A stretch of DNA of 64,000 nt from Acinetobacter sp. XH1741 (GCF_041021895.1 NZ_CP157428.1:1240001-1304000); one strand, 5' to 3'; shown: positions 46,132 through 55,960, numbered from the stretch's first letter. Notes: generated by a model from the sequence alone, not told the origin. Made by a program: numbers and translations.

Positions 46132-46914
46132 TTAAAGTGATACAGCTTGATCAAACATTGCATTCCACATCTTAAGCTGGGCTTTCAATGTTTCATTTGC
46201 ACCAAACTTAATCTCATCAAGGTCTTCTTGGTTATTACAGTTGTTATGGACACACTGTTTAGCATCTTGAGCGTGACGATCTTCGACGCCATTTTCGATA
46301 TGGGCGTTAAAATAGACCTCAACTTTCTTAATGAATTCACTTGGATCAAGGTTTTTGTTATTGAATCTGAACGCTTCACGGAATACGGTAAGCATCTTAT
46401 CAGCATGATTTTCTAGGGCCATGACTGCTCCCAACATGCGAGGATAACTACCCGTAATCAAACCTTGGATAGTATCTCGATACTGCAATGTCTCTGCGAT
46501 GATTCGATCACTATTCTTAGCCTGTTGAACCTTCATCTCTGGAAGATTGTATTCTGCGGCACCAAATATATTGAGCGCATTCTCCATAAAGATTTCATGG
46601 CACTTGGCTTTTTCACCCATACCAGTTTCTTCACTTAAAATGTGGGTGAATAGGACTAGAGTGTCCATATCGTTTTCAAAAGCAGATCGCGAACATACAT
46701 GAGCAATCCCTTTTACAGTTAGCTCGGTACGATAGAAGAAATTGTCACGAAATAAGATATATGATTCTGGCGTCCATGAAGTAGAAGTCAAATGCTTGAA
46801 ATAATTGTTTTGGAAAATTTCATGATCATCCATTTTAGTAATGAATTCATCTAACTCAGCACTAATCGTTTCTTTACAATCAACATTTCCATTGATGATT
46901 ACTTTAGAGTTCAT
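46132..46914 (-). CDS. Heme-oxygenase-like diiron (HDO) protein
   Basis: This 260-residue all-helical protein has the metal-ligand spacing of the HDO/iron-containing redox family: E96 and H106 in SEETGMGEKAKCHEIF, E168 (or H170) in ALENHAD, H205 in YFNAHIENG, and E211/D212 with H214 in VEDRHAQD. HDO enzymes use O2 for lyase, N-oxygenation or C-C cleavage reactions on amino acids and fatty acids. It is the first gene of the operon, divergent from the TSUP exporter. Substrate is unknown. Confidence 0.75.
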   Translation of the reverse strand: MNSKVIINGNVDCKETISAELDEFITKMDDHEIFQNNYFKHLTSTSWTPESYILFRDNFFYRTELTVKGIAHVCSRSAFENDMDTLVLFTHILSEETGMGEKAKCHEIFMENALNIFGAAEYNLPEMKVQQAKNSDRIIAETLQYRDTIQGLITGSYPRMLGAVMALENHADKMLTVFREAFRFNNKNLDPSEFIKKVEVYFNAHIENGVEDRHAQDAKQCVHNNCNNQEDLDEIKFGANETLKAQLKMWNAMFDQAVSL

Positions 46915-47094
46915 TCTTGAATTATCCTTTTATAATGAAATTTATTTTTTACAGCGAAATTTTTATAACAAAGAAATAATCAAAAAAAATGAGTATTAAA
47001 TATTTTAATGTTTGATAAAATTATCTAATATTTATGTGATAATTTATATTTTAGTGTAGTTTGGCTTGGTTAAAAATCAAAAATGGAATTTTAA

Positions 47095-47853
47095 ATGTAT
47101 CTTTTAGAAGACTTTTCAGTACTGCAACTTTCAATAATGTTAATAACAATAGTGTGCTCTTATATTATTTTTGGAATGGTGGGTTTTGGAACTGCATTAA
47201 TCGCGAGTCCTGTATTACTTAACTTTTTACCTCTCTCACAAATTATTCCATTATTAGCCTTACTAGATATGTTCGCTGCCATTTCAAATGTCATTAAAGA
47301 TGGTAAGAAGGCAGACTTTTCTGAATTAAAATTTCTAATACCACTTATGTTTGTCGGTAGTTTTCTTGGCTTTATACTGCTGATGAGAGTTAATGCAAGT
47401 TACGCACTTCTAGCATTTGGTATATTTACTCTTTTATATGCGGCTTACTCATTAAGTGGCTTTAAGCCACAGAAAAAACTAGAGAAAAAATTTGTTTTTC
47501 CTTTTGGATTATCTGGTGGCTTCTTAGGTGCCATGTTTGGTAGCGGTGGGTTTTTATATGCGATTTACCTCAATGGACGAATCGAAACCCCAGAAAAAAT
47601 CCGTGTCACTCAAACTACATTAATTGGATGCAGCACGGTTTTTCGAGTCATTCTATTTACTACAGCAGGCGTGTATTTTTCGGATAACTTATTGTCACTT
47701 GCACTTCTGTTTATCCCATCGATGTTGATAGGTGCGTTCATTGGCAAGCGAATTACACTCAAATTGTCTAAGCAGCAATTCTTGAAAATTATTAATTTTA
47801 TTGTACTGCTATCTGGAATATCGATTATTGTTAAATACGCTTTAACAGTATAG
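47095..47853 (+). CDS. TSUP (TauE/SafE) family membrane transporter
   Basis: This 252-residue protein has about eight helices in two halves, with the typical FGMVGFGTALIASPVLLNFLPL first half and GLSGGFLGAMFGSGGFLYAIYL second half. TSUP proteins export sulfonates, sulfite or organic anions. It is divergent from the HDO operon and shares a 180-base promoter region with it, so it probably exports the product or an intermediate. Confidence 0.85.
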   Translation: MYLLEDFSVLQLSIMLITIVCSYIIFGMVGFGTALIASPVLLNFLPLSQIIPLLALLDMFAAISNVIKDGKKADFSELKFLIPLMFVGSFLGFILLMRVNASYALLAFGIFTLLYAAYSLSGFKPQKKLEKKFVFPFGLSGGFLGAMFGSGGFLYAIYLNGRIETPEKIRVTQTTLIGCSTVFRVILFTTAGVYFSDNLLSLALLFIPSMLIGAFIGKRITLKLSKQQFLKIINFIVLLSGISIIVKYALTV

Positions 47854-48051
47854 GTCCATTATTTTGGGTGCCTAAACTAATTAATTTGGATGTTAATAAT
47901 TTTACTATTAAATTTATTTTATTTTTTAATAATGAAGGATGAGATATATATACTGCTTTATAGGAAATATTAATCAATACATTGATGCCTGTAGTGAAAT
48001 AAAATCAATTAATTAATATCTATTTATAAATTTTAATAAATACAAGCCAAG

Positions 48052-48080
48052 AAAAAACCGCTAATAGATAGCGGTTTTTT
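48052..48080. terminator. Terminator of the duplicated nrdB tail
   Basis: A 12-bp stem (48052-48063 with 48069-48080) with A and T runs. It has the same ACCGC/GCGGT core as the terminator of the true nrdB at 51443-51471 and probably came with the duplication. Confidence 0.85.
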
Positions 48081-48101
48081 CTTAATTAACTAAGTCGAAA
48101 C

Positions 48102-48140
48102 TTACCAGCTTAATGCACCACCAGTTTGGTAGTCAGTTAA
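48102..48140 (-). pseudogene. Short duplicate of the 3' end of nrdB
   Basis: On the minus strand the sequence encodes [11 protein letters not shown] and a stop, identical at the protein level to the last residues of NrdB at 51514-51550. It differs by one silent base. No other nrdB sequence is nearby. This is a footprint of an insertion or recombination at the nrdB end. Confidence 0.9.
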
Positions 48141-48233
48141 CTGGTTTGCTGAAGTATTGCCATTATTGGTGGAAGTGTTGTCATTAACTATATATGTAGT
48201 AGTTTTTTGATCACATCATCACTTATTTAGAAC

Positions 48234-49115
48234 TTAGGTTAATAATCTATTTTGTTTCATAAAAACAGGTAGACACATACCAACTAAAATCAAAAAACCA
48301 CCAACTATCATATTAAAATGTAATTGTTCTTGAAGTAACCACATTGCAAAAATTGCTGCAAACACTGGTTCTAGGTTATAGATTAATACGGCTCTATTAG
48401 GAGTAGTATAAGATTGATAATTGGTTTGAACCCAAAAAGCAATTATGGTTGAGAAAATCGCTGTAATAAATAAAGCAGTAATTAAATTAAAATTCCATGT
48501 GGTGGGAATAATATTATGACCTGTAAAATTAATAACACAAGACATCACAACTGCGGTTGTAATAAGCTGCAAAATTGTCAATACCATACTGTTTTGCTGC
48601 TGGGATTGAATTTTATCAATGGCAATAATATGTATAGCTGAAAAAATAGAACCTAAAATAACTAGAAGTTCTCCCTTTTGTAATACCCAGTCTTGCATAT
48701 CGGACATCACATATATCCCGATAAGACCAAGTAGTGTGGCTATAACAATGTCTAATGAGGGGAGTTTATAAGCGATAATGCTTGTTAAAATTAATACCCA
48801 AATTACACTTAACCCCGCCAGAAAACCAGTACTTGATGCAGTCGTGAGTTCTAGACCAAATATTAAAAAAATAAAAGAAAGACTTAAAAGAAAACCCAAA
48901 AATATACCTGAAAAAAGCGTTTTAGTTTCTATTTTTGAAAGGTCTTTCATTGCAAAAGGAAATAGTAAAATTGCAGCTAAAATAAACCGTAATGCCAAAA
49001 CTGTAGCAACAGGATATTCATTGATGGCTAATTTCATGACAGGAAAACCAATTCCCCATCCAGCAGCAACAGTTAATAATAAGAGTTCAGCAACAATTTT
49101 TTTATTTTTAATCAC
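48234..49115 (-). CDS. EamA/DMT-family exporter
   Basis: This 293-residue protein has ten membrane helices in two EamA repeats (AAGWGIGFPVMKLAINEYPVA at the start, IYNLEPVFAAIFAMWLLQE near residue 245). DMT transporters export amino acids and metabolites. Its start codon touches the stop codon of the cysteine desulfurase gene, so the two are in one operon. It may export a sulfur-containing product. Confidence 0.88.
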   Translation of the reverse strand: MIKNKKIVAELLLLTVAAGWGIGFPVMKLAINEYPVATVLALRFILAAILLFPFAMKDLSKIETKTLFSGIFLGFLLSLSFIFLIFGLELTTASSTGFLAGLSVIWVLILTSIIAYKLPSLDIVIATLLGLIGIYVMSDMQDWVLQKGELLVILGSIFSAIHIIAIDKIQSQQQNSMVLTILQLITTAVVMSCVINFTGHNIIPTTWNFNLITALFITAIFSTIIAFWVQTNYQSYTTPNRAVLIYNLEPVFAAIFAMWLLQEQLHFNMIVGGFLILVGMCLPVFMKQNRLLT

Positions 49116-50264
49116 TTAATACTCTTTTAATCTTTCATATGTGGTGTAAATTAAATCTAAAGCTGTATCTAGATCTTCTAAAGTTGTCCTATTTCCAAAA
49201 CTTAAACGAATTGCGCTTTGACTAATTTCATCATCAAGCCCCATAGCAGTAAGTACATGACTAGGCTTTTGTTCGGATGAAAGACAGGCAGATGCACTAC
49301 TTAAAGCAACTTTCATTTTGAGTTTTTTGAGTAATGTACTTGATTTAACCGCTGGCAAAGAAAAATTAATCGTATTAGGAAGGCTCTGTTTTTCACAGCC
49401 ATTCACAATGGCATGAGGGAAAAACTGTCTCAATTTTTTAAGAAGATATGTTTTGAGCTGTTTTTGTTGTGCAATATTGTCTTCATGCAATGCAATAAAG
49501 AGTTCGGCCGCTTTTGCCATACCTGCTATTCCAGGTAAATTGGCTGTTCCACTTCGCATACCCGATTCTTGTCCGCCACCATGAACAAGTGGAGAATTCA
49601 AAATGATATCCTGCTGATTACAGTACAACACGCCCACTCCTTTAGGGCCATAAAACTTATGTGCTGAAATACTTACGAAATTAGGTTTAATATCTTTAAC
49701 AGAAAAGGGGAGTTTTCCAATCCATTGAGCCGCATCGGTATGAAATAAAATATGATGGTCATGTGCAATTTGGCTAATTTCTTGAAGCGGCTGAAGCGTT
49801 CCTGTTTCGTTATTTGCAGCCATGATAGAAATGAGGCGTGTATTAGGTTGTAAAGCTGTTTTCAATGATTGAATACAAACTTTTCCAGATTTATCAACAG
49901 GTAAATAAGTAACTTCTACATCTTCACGTTGCTTGAGGTGTTCGCAAATATTAATCAGACATTTATGTTCTATGCTACTAGTAATAATATGCACAGTCCC
50001 TTGAGGTTTATAATAATCCACAACAGCGCGAATAACAGTATTGTTTGCCTCAGATGCACCTGAGTTAAATATAATGTGATTTGGGTCAGCATCAATCATT
50101 TGAGCAACAGTGGCTCTACATTTTTCTAAATGATGATATGCTTTAATTCCCTCGTGATGACTGACAGAAGCAGAGTTTGCAAAGTAGTCATGAAAGCAAG
50201 CTGTCATTGTTGACAGAACGTCAGGATCAATCGGCGTTGTTGCATTATAGTCAAGATAAATCAT
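49116..50264 (-). CDS. Cysteine desulfurase (IscS/NifS family)
   Basis: This PLP enzyme converts cysteine to alanine and a protein-bound persulfide. With the ATG at 50264 (MIYLDYNATTPID) it has 382 residues; an upstream TTG at 50276 is less likely. The PLP lysine is K203 in SISAHKFYGPKG, the PLP-stacking His is in SSIEHKCL, and the catalytic Cys is C327 in SASACLSSE. No iscU, iscA or sufE lies nearby. It sits between an unknown protein and an exporter, so it likely serves a dedicated sulfur transfer instead of Fe-S assembly. Confidence 0.88.
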   Translation of the reverse strand: MIYLDYNATTPIDPDVLSTMTACFHDYFANSASVSHHEGIKAYHHLEKCRATVAQMIDADPNHIIFNSGASEANNTVIRAVVDYYKPQGTVHIITSSIEHKCLINICEHLKQREDVEVTYLPVDKSGKVCIQSLKTALQPNTRLISIMAANNETGTLQPLQEISQIAHDHHILFHTDAAQWIGKLPFSVKDIKPNFVSISAHKFYGPKGVGVLYCNQQDIILNSPLVHGGGQESGMRSGTANLPGIAGMAKAAELFIALHEDNIAQQKQLKTYLLKKLRQFFPHAIVNGCEKQSLPNTINFSLPAVKSSTLLKKLKMKVALSSASACLSSEQKPSHVLTAMGLDDEISQSAIRLSFGNRTTLEDLDTALDLIYTTYERLKEY

Positions 50265-50303
50265 TGTTATACTCAAGCTTTATATATTTTGATTTAGGTA
50301 TTT

Positions 50304-51104
50304 TTAGATGAGATGAATTTCGTGATTTACTTCTGCAATTTCCCCCGTATCATCACCAAAAAATATATTAATAATTGAATGATTGATATCTTGATTGGAA
50401 TCTTTGATTGCAGAAAGTGCAAAGCGTCCTTGGGTCACCTTGGTTTTGTCTGAAAGATCAGACCAATCAATAATGATAATATTGGTCACATCAGCAAATC
50501 GTTGTTTAACTTTAGTCAGAACATCTTTGTAGTGTTGAGACATAATGGCAGGACATTTGGCTGTAAATGTATGCCCTTGGCGACGTGCCATAACAAACGA
50601 ATGATTTTGATCTGTTAATTTAATTTCAGTATGGGTTTCTTCTTCATTGAAAATAAAAGGACTCTTATCTTTTTTAATTATTTTTTTGATACTATCAATT
50701 GCTCTATTTTTACTGGTTCGTTCAGAAAAAATAAGTACTTTATCTCGTTTGATCAGTTTGCTATTCGATAAAATAGATTCCAGTTCGCTAGGTAATTCTG
50801 ATCTTATTGAATCTTGCTTCGTTTCTGTTGATAAGATTGTACAACTCTCTTCTGAACAAGCTAAACCCAGATCATCAATTAAAATGCCATAAGTGAGCTT
50901 AATGTCTCTTTGATATTTTTTTATAATCATTGAGCCAAGTGCTATGGCATCATTTAATGTATTAATTGCAAAATCATCTGCACCAAAATTATGACTAAAA
51001 TGTCCACCTTCAAGATAAATTACAGTTTTATCATTAATTTGTTGATAAATACTATCAACAACAGTCATAACATTACTTAAATAATCTTTATCATATAAAT
51101 TCAT
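50304..51104 (-). CDS. Unknown protein of the desulfurase-exporter cassette
   Basis: The 266 residues show no signal peptide or membrane segment and no family I recognise. There are acidic and beta-rich parts (KTVIYLEGGHFSHNFGADDF, ITNIIIIDWSDLSDKTKVTQ, INIFFGDDTGEIAEVNHEIHLI) and a few Cys residues (CSEESC). It is the first gene of the operon and is followed after 39 bases by the desulfurase. It could be the sulfur acceptor enzyme, which is only inferred from position. Confidence 0.6.
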   Translation of the reverse strand: MNLYDKDYLSNVMTVVDSIYQQINDKTVIYLEGGHFSHNFGADDFAINTLNDAIALGSMIIKKYQRDIKLTYGILIDDLGLACSEESCTILSTETKQDSIRSELPSELESILSNSKLIKRDKVLIFSERTSKNRAIDSIKKIIKKDKSPFIFNEEETHTEIKLTDQNHSFVMARRQGHTFTAKCPAIMSQHYKDVLTKVKQRFADVTNIIIIDWSDLSDKTKVTQGRFALSAIKDSNQDINHSIINIFFGDDTGEIAEVNHEIHLI

Positions 51105-51442
51105 TCTTATTCCTATTCGTTATATGTATATATATATTGTTAGATTAGCATTTTGACCGAAAACCTTTGAGGCAAAAAATGACATTTTTACCGTAATATT
51201 TGAATTAGGCTGTGAAATAAAAAAACTAGGTTTTTTCAAATTTAAGAAAAAGATTTTTCCAAAAATACCTGACAGAAACTGAACAAACTTTTCTATGGAT
51301 ATTGTAAGGGGAGCGAAGATAAAACTATAAAGGTGGTGCTGAAGTGTATAAATATTTTGAAACTAACCAACATATGCATAAACGAGTTTATATTTGCAGG
51401 AGTGATCAAATAGTTAAAGTAATTAACAAAACTCAATTAAAG
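51105..51442. other. Non-coding region before nrdB terminator
   Basis: About 340 AT-rich bases between the cassette promoter and the nrdB terminator. It contains the promoter of the minus-strand cassette near 51105-51150 (TATATATATA stretch). No other gene is seen. Confidence 0.5.
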
Positions 51443-51471
51443 AAAAACCGCCAACTTGTGGCGGTTTTTTT
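51443..51471. terminator. Terminator of nrdB
   Basis: An 11-bp stem (51443-51453 with 51459-51469) with A and T runs on either side, about 42 bases beyond the nrdB stop on the minus strand. Confidence 0.85.
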
Positions 51472-51513
51472 ATCAATGACAGTTTATGTGTCACTTGATG
51501 GTAACTCTTAAAC

Positions 51514-52797
51514 TTACCAGCTTAACGCACCACCAGTTTGGTAGTCAGTTACGCGAGTTTCGAAGAAGTTCTTCTCTTTACGTAAGTCCATCATCTCAGA
51601 CATCCACGCAAATGGATTCGTTACACCAGCAAATTGCTCTGGTAAACCTAACTGAGATAAACGACGGTTACAGATGAATTTCAAGTATTCTTCCATCATG
51701 CTTGCGTTCATACCCAATACACCGCGTGGCATCGTGTCACGTGCATATTCGATTTCAAGCATTGTGCCTTCAAGAATCATTTGAATGACTTCTTGTTGGA
51801 ACTCGGCAGTCCAAAGGTGAGGGTTCTCAATCTTGATTTGGTTAATCATGTCGATACCAAAGTTCAAGTGCATAGACTCATCACGCAAGATGTATTGGAA
51901 CTGCTCAGCAACACCGTTCATCTTGTTACGACGACCCATACTTAAAATTTGAGTAAAGCCACAGTAGAAGAAGATCCCTTCGAGTACACAGTAGAATGCG
52001 ATCAAGTTACGAAGTAAACGTTGGTCGTTTTCAGGAGTACCTGTGTGGAAAGTAGGGTCACTTAAAGATTGAGTGTACTTGAGGCCCCAAGATGCTTTAC
52101 GCGCAACAGATGGAATCTCGCGGTACATGTTGAAGACTTCGCCTTCATCCATACCTAAAGATTCGATACAGTATTGGTAAGCGTGAGTGTGAATTGCTTC
52201 TTCAAACGCTTGACGCAAGATGTACTGACGGCATTCAGGGTTAGTAATGTGACGGTAAATCGCCAATACCAAGTTATTTGCAACCAAAGAGTCCGCAGTA
52301 GAGAAGAAACCTAAAGAACGCATAACAATAGTACGCTCATCTTCAGTTAAGCCATTTTCAGACTTCCAAAGTGCGATGTCATGGTTCATGTTAACTTCTT
52401 GCGGCATCCAGTGGTTTGCACACCCGTCAAGATATTTCTGCCAAGCCCATTCGTATTTAAACGGTACAAGTTGGTTCAAGTCCGCACGACAGTTAATCAT
52501 CGCTTTGTCGTCAACTTGAACGCGTTGTGCGCCCATTTCTAGCTCTTCAAGGCCAGGAGCAACGTCTAAGTGTTCTAGGGCTGCAGAGGCTCTAGCCATC
52601 GTATCGGAGGCAACTGTTGGTCGCACGGAATGGGTTCCAGCGGATTGTGGAGCTGCCATGCTCGGCGATGATGGCTGCGCAGTAGATACATTCTGCGAAT
52701 CAGACGTTTTTTCCGGTTGGATGGGCGCAGACTTGTGTTCAGGTGCAGCCGGTTTTTGCGAATCATCTTCAAAATCGTCCCAACTAAGGATAGACAT
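51514..52797 (-). CDS. nrdB: Ribonucleotide reductase class Ia, beta subunit
   Basis: NrdB holds the diiron-tyrosyl radical that starts reduction of ribonucleotides. The ferritin-like fold has diiron ligands in [12 protein letters not shown] and [10 protein letters not shown]. The N terminus (52797 downward) has a long Pro/Ala/Gln-rich segment of about 75 residues ([16 protein letters not shown]) that is longer than in E. coli. The ATG at 52797 ([11 protein letters not shown]) is preferred to the upstream frame at 52836. It follows nrdA and a small membrane gene on the same strand. Confidence 0.93.
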   Translation of the reverse strand: MSILSWDDFEDDSQKPAAPEHKSAPIQPEKTSDSQNVSTAQPSSPSMAAPQSAGTHSVRPTVASDTMARASAALEHLDVAPGLEELEMGAQRVQVDDKAMINCRADLNQLVPFKYEWAWQKYLDGCANHWMPQEVNMNHDIALWKSENGLTEDERTIVMRSLGFFSTADSLVANNLVLAIYRHITNPECRQYILRQAFEEAIHTHAYQYCIESLGMDEGEVFNMYREIPSVARKASWGLKYTQSLSDPTFHTGTPENDQRLLRNLIAFYCVLEGIFFYCGFTQILSMGRRNKMNGVAEQFQYILRDESMHLNFGIDMINQIKIENPHLWTAEFQQEVIQMILEGTMLEIEYARDTMPRGVLGMNASMMEEYLKFICNRRLSQLGLPEQFAGVTNPFAWMSEMMDLRKEKNFFETRVTDYQTGGALSW

Positions 52798-52934
52798 TTT
52801 TGTTCTCTCTTCGTTGTATATATCTAAGTTCGACATCTCTAAACGAAGATGTCCCTACTATACGCTTTTAATGTGTAAACAAAATTAAGTTTTATTGATG
52901 TATGACCAAATTTTGGGCCTTTGGTCTCTACTCC

Positions 52935-53069
52935 CTACAACTTATTTTGCTTACGCTGCTGCTTACGTATTGTGATAAATGCGTAAACCATCGGCATATA
53001 AAAGAAAATAAAGGCAAAGATTAATACTCCAACACCAAGCATATAGTTATGGCTGAGATGAGAAAGCAT
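52935..53069 (-). CDS. 44-residue membrane protein between nrdA and nrdB
   Basis: This short ORF codes for 44 residues with one hydrophobic segment (LGVGVLIFAFIFFYMPMVYAF) and a basic tail (RKQQRKQNKL). An AGAGGT site precedes the ATG at 53069. It is in the same direction as nrdA and nrdB and would be read from their operon. Not recognised. Confidence 0.65.
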   Translation of the reverse strand: MLSHLSHNYMLGVGVLIFAFIFFYMPMVYAFITIRKQQRKQNKL

Positions 53070-53125
53070 AATCTTTACCTCTTTTAAAATTGCTCTTTAG
53101 TGAAAAAGAGCAATTTTATTGAATG

Positions 53126-55960
53126 TTATTGGCAAGCTTCACAATCAGGGTTGTCTATTGAGCAAGCCATTGGTACAGGAGCTGCTTGGGTAAAGCCTTC
53201 TTCTTCAACTGCTGCTTCTGGTTTCTTCGCTTCTACAACAGGGGCAGCAACTGGAGCCGCTTCAACGGTCGCAGGTTTAACTGCGTTTAACGCACCTGTG
53301 TTGATTGTAGATTTTTCAGCAGAAGTTGCACCTAAAGCTCGGAGGTAATAAGTCGTCTTAAGACCACGTAACCATGCCATCTTATAAGTGATGTCAAGTT
53401 TCTTACCATTTGCACCAGCGATGTAAAGGTTAAGTGACTGAGCTTGATCAATCCATTTTTGACGGCGTGATGCAGCATCAACGATCCAACGTGTATCTAC
53501 TTCAAATGCAGTAGCAAAGATTGCTTTTAATTCTTCAGGAATACGTGCAATTTTTTGTACTGAACCTTCAAAGTGTTTAAGGTCGTTAACCATCACTGTA
53601 TCCCAAAGACCGCGATCTTTTAATGCGCGAACAAGGTATGGGTTAATTACAGTGAACTCACCAGACAAGTTAGATTTCACATATAAGTTTTGGAATGTTG
53701 GCTCAATAGACTGAGAAACACCACAAATGTTCGAGATGGTTGCAGTTGGAGCAATCGCCATCACGTTTGAGTTACGCATACCGTCTTTTTGAACTTTGGC
53801 ACGTAAAGTGTCCCAGTCTAAACGTTGAGTACGGTCAACTTCGAACATGCGCTCTGGACGAGATTTCGCAACAATTTCTAAAGAATCGATTGGAAGGATA
53901 CCTTGATCCCACAATGAACCTTTAAATGTTGAGTAAGCACCACGTTCAACAGCCAAGTTGCTTGAAGTTTCAATCGCGTAGTAGCTAATCACTTCCATTG
54001 ATTCATCTGCAAAATCAACAGCAGCGTCTGAACCGTAAGCAATACCCATTTCGTATAGTGCATCTTGGAAGCCCATGATACCCATACCGACAGGGCGGTG
54101 TTTCAAGTTCGAGTTTTTCGCTTGTGGTACAGCGTAGTAGTTAATGTCGATAACGTTATCGAGCATACGTACTGCTGTTTTAATAGTGCGAGCTAATTTC
54201 TCACGGTCTAACACACCACCTTGAACGTGTTGTACAAGGTTGATCGAACCCAAGTTACATACTGCAATTTCATCTTGATTTGTGTTCAAGGTAATTTCAG
54301 TACATAAGTTAGATGAGTGAACTACGCCAACGTGTTGTTGTGGTGAACGTAAGTTACATACATCTTTGAACGTGATCCAAGGGTGACCAGTTTCAAACAA
54401 CATAGAAAGCATTTTGCGCCATAAATCTTTAGCACGTACTTTCTTGTGTAGCATGTTAGTTTCTTTCGCTACAGACTCATAGTAAGCATAACGCTCAGCA
54501 AATTCAGCACCTGTTAAATCGTGCAAGTCTGGAGTTTCAGAAGGAGTAAACAGTGTCCATTCACCATCTTCAAATACACGTTGCATAAACAAGTCTGGAA
54601 CCCAGTTCGCAGTGTTCATGTCATGTGTACGGCGGCGGTCATCACCTGTGTTTTTACGAAGTTCTAAAAACTCTTCGATGTCTAAGTGCCAAGTTTCTAA
54701 GTACGCACATACCGCACCTTTACGCTTACCACCTTGGTTTACCGCAACTGCTGTATCGTTCGCTACTTTAAGGAACGGAACAACACCCTGAGATTTACCG
54801 TTTGTACCTTTAATATAAGAGTTCAAGGCACGTACTGGTGTCCAGTCATTACCTAAACCACCAGCCCATTTAGAGAGCATCGCGTTGTCACGCATTGCAC
54901 CATAAATGTCATAAAGGTCATCGCCGATTGTTGTTAAATAACAACTTGAAAGCTGTGGACGTAATGTACCTGAGTTAAACAGGGTAGGCGTAGACGCCAT
55001 GTAGTCGAAGCTAGACAATAAGTTATAGAACTCGATTGCACGTTCTTCTTTATCTTGCTCATTAAGTGCAAGACCCATTGACACACGCATGAAGAATAAT
55101 TGTGGTAATTCGAAGCGTACGCCGTTTGAGTGAATGAAGTAACGGTCAAATAGAGTCTGTAAACCTAAATAGGTGAACTGATTAGAACGTTCTGGCTGAA
55201 TTGCTGCTGCTAATTTTTCTAAGTCGAAGTCAAGCAAGTCAGGTGAAAGCAAATCAAGCTCAACACCTTTTTTCAAGAATGCTTCAAGTGCATTGTTTTC
55301 AGGTGTGTCTGTTGCTAAACCTAAGAACTCTAAACCTGTGCCCACTAACTCATTACAAAGCAAACGTGCAGTTACGTAAGTGTAGTTTGGTTCTTGTTCA
55401 ATACGGGTACGTGTTGCCATCATCATGGTTGTGGCAATATCACTTTCTTTTACGCCGTTATATAAGTTCTTAACGGTTTCATCCACAATGGCTTGAACGT
55501 CAATACCTTCCAAACCTTCAGCTGCTTTAGAAACAGTTGCTTGCAATGCACTTAAATCAAGTGGCTGAAGCTGACCGTTTTTATCGGTAACTTGTAAAGT
55601 AGGGTGGTGGTTTGAGTTTGTTTGCTGACGAGCATTAGCACGTTGTTCACGGTAAATTACATAAGCGCGGGCAACTTTTTGTTCCCCAGTACGCATTAAA
55701 GCAAGTTCTACTTGATCTTGAATCTCTTCAATATGGATCGTACCACCCGATGGTAAACGGCGAGTGAAAGTATTTAATACCATTTCCGTCAACTGGGTAA
55801 TACGGTCGTGAATACGGCTTGAATCCGAACTCTGTTGACCTTCCACAGCAAGAAAAGCTTTACCAATCGCAACTGAAATTTTCTCTGCATCAAATGCAGC
55901 AACATCTCCAGTGCGTTTAATCACCTGAATTTGACCGGGAGTCGAAGTAATTACGCTCAT
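53126..55960 (-). CDS. nrdA: Ribonucleotide reductase class Ia, alpha subunit
   Basis: NrdA is the catalytic and regulatory subunit reducing NDPs to dNDPs. It has an N-terminal ATP-cone (IQVIKRTGDVAAFDAEKISVAIGKAF), catalytic residues in SSCYLTT and NLCTEITLNT, and the C-terminal redox Cys pair in DCEACQ. At 944 residues it is longer than E. coli NrdA (761) because of a second cone-like domain after residue 119 and an Ala/Pro/Val-rich linker near 905-920. Two NrdR-box-like sites lie upstream. Confidence 0.95.
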   Translation of the reverse strand: MSVITSTPGQIQVIKRTGDVAAFDAEKISVAIGKAFLAVEGQQSSDSSRIHDRITQLTEMVLNTFTRRLPSGGTIHIEEIQDQVELALMRTGEQKVARAYVIYREQRANARQQTNSNHHPTLQVTDKNGQLQPLDLSALQATVSKAAEGLEGIDVQAIVDETVKNLYNGVKESDIATTMMMATRTRIEQEPNYTYVTARLLCNELVGTGLEFLGLATDTPENNALEAFLKKGVELDLLSPDLLDFDLEKLAAAIQPERSNQFTYLGLQTLFDRYFIHSNGVRFELPQLFFMRVSMGLALNEQDKEERAIEFYNLLSSFDYMASTPTLFNSGTLRPQLSSCYLTTIGDDLYDIYGAMRDNAMLSKWAGGLGNDWTPVRALNSYIKGTNGKSQGVVPFLKVANDTAVAVNQGGKRKGAVCAYLETWHLDIEEFLELRKNTGDDRRRTHDMNTANWVPDLFMQRVFEDGEWTLFTPSETPDLHDLTGAEFAERYAYYESVAKETNMLHKKVRAKDLWRKMLSMLFETGHPWITFKDVCNLRSPQQHVGVVHSSNLCTEITLNTNQDEIAVCNLGSINLVQHVQGGVLDREKLARTIKTAVRMLDNVIDINYYAVPQAKNSNLKHRPVGMGIMGFQDALYEMGIAYGSDAAVDFADESMEVISYYAIETSSNLAVERGAYSTFKGSLWDQGILPIDSLEIVAKSRPERMFEVDRTQRLDWDTLRAKVQKDGMRNSNVMAIAPTATISNICGVSQSIEPTFQNLYVKSNLSGEFTVINPYLVRALKDRGLWDTVMVNDLKHFEGSVQKIARIPEELKAIFATAFEVDTRWIVDAASRRQKWIDQAQSLNLYIAGANGKKLDITYKMAWLRGLKTTYYLRALGATSAEKSTINTGALNAVKPATVEAAPVAAPVVEAKKPEAAVEEEGFTQAAPVPMACSIDNPDCEACQ

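Larger units (their letters stand above)
47854..48233. other. Intergenic region with nrdB 3'-end duplicate and terminator
   Basis: This 380-base stretch has no full gene. It holds a terminator at 48052-48080 and a short copy of the 3' end of nrdB at 48102-48140. The rest is AT-rich. Confidence 0.8.

Noticed and set aside
51344-51511. Plus-strand frame starting GTG through the nrdB terminator
   Set aside because: It reads through a terminator stem, has no homology that I recognise and is antisense to the nrdB 3' region.
53100-53348. 82-codon Ala/Ser/Thr-rich plus-strand frame
   Set aside because: It is the antisense shadow of the Ala/Val/Pro-rich linker of NrdA.
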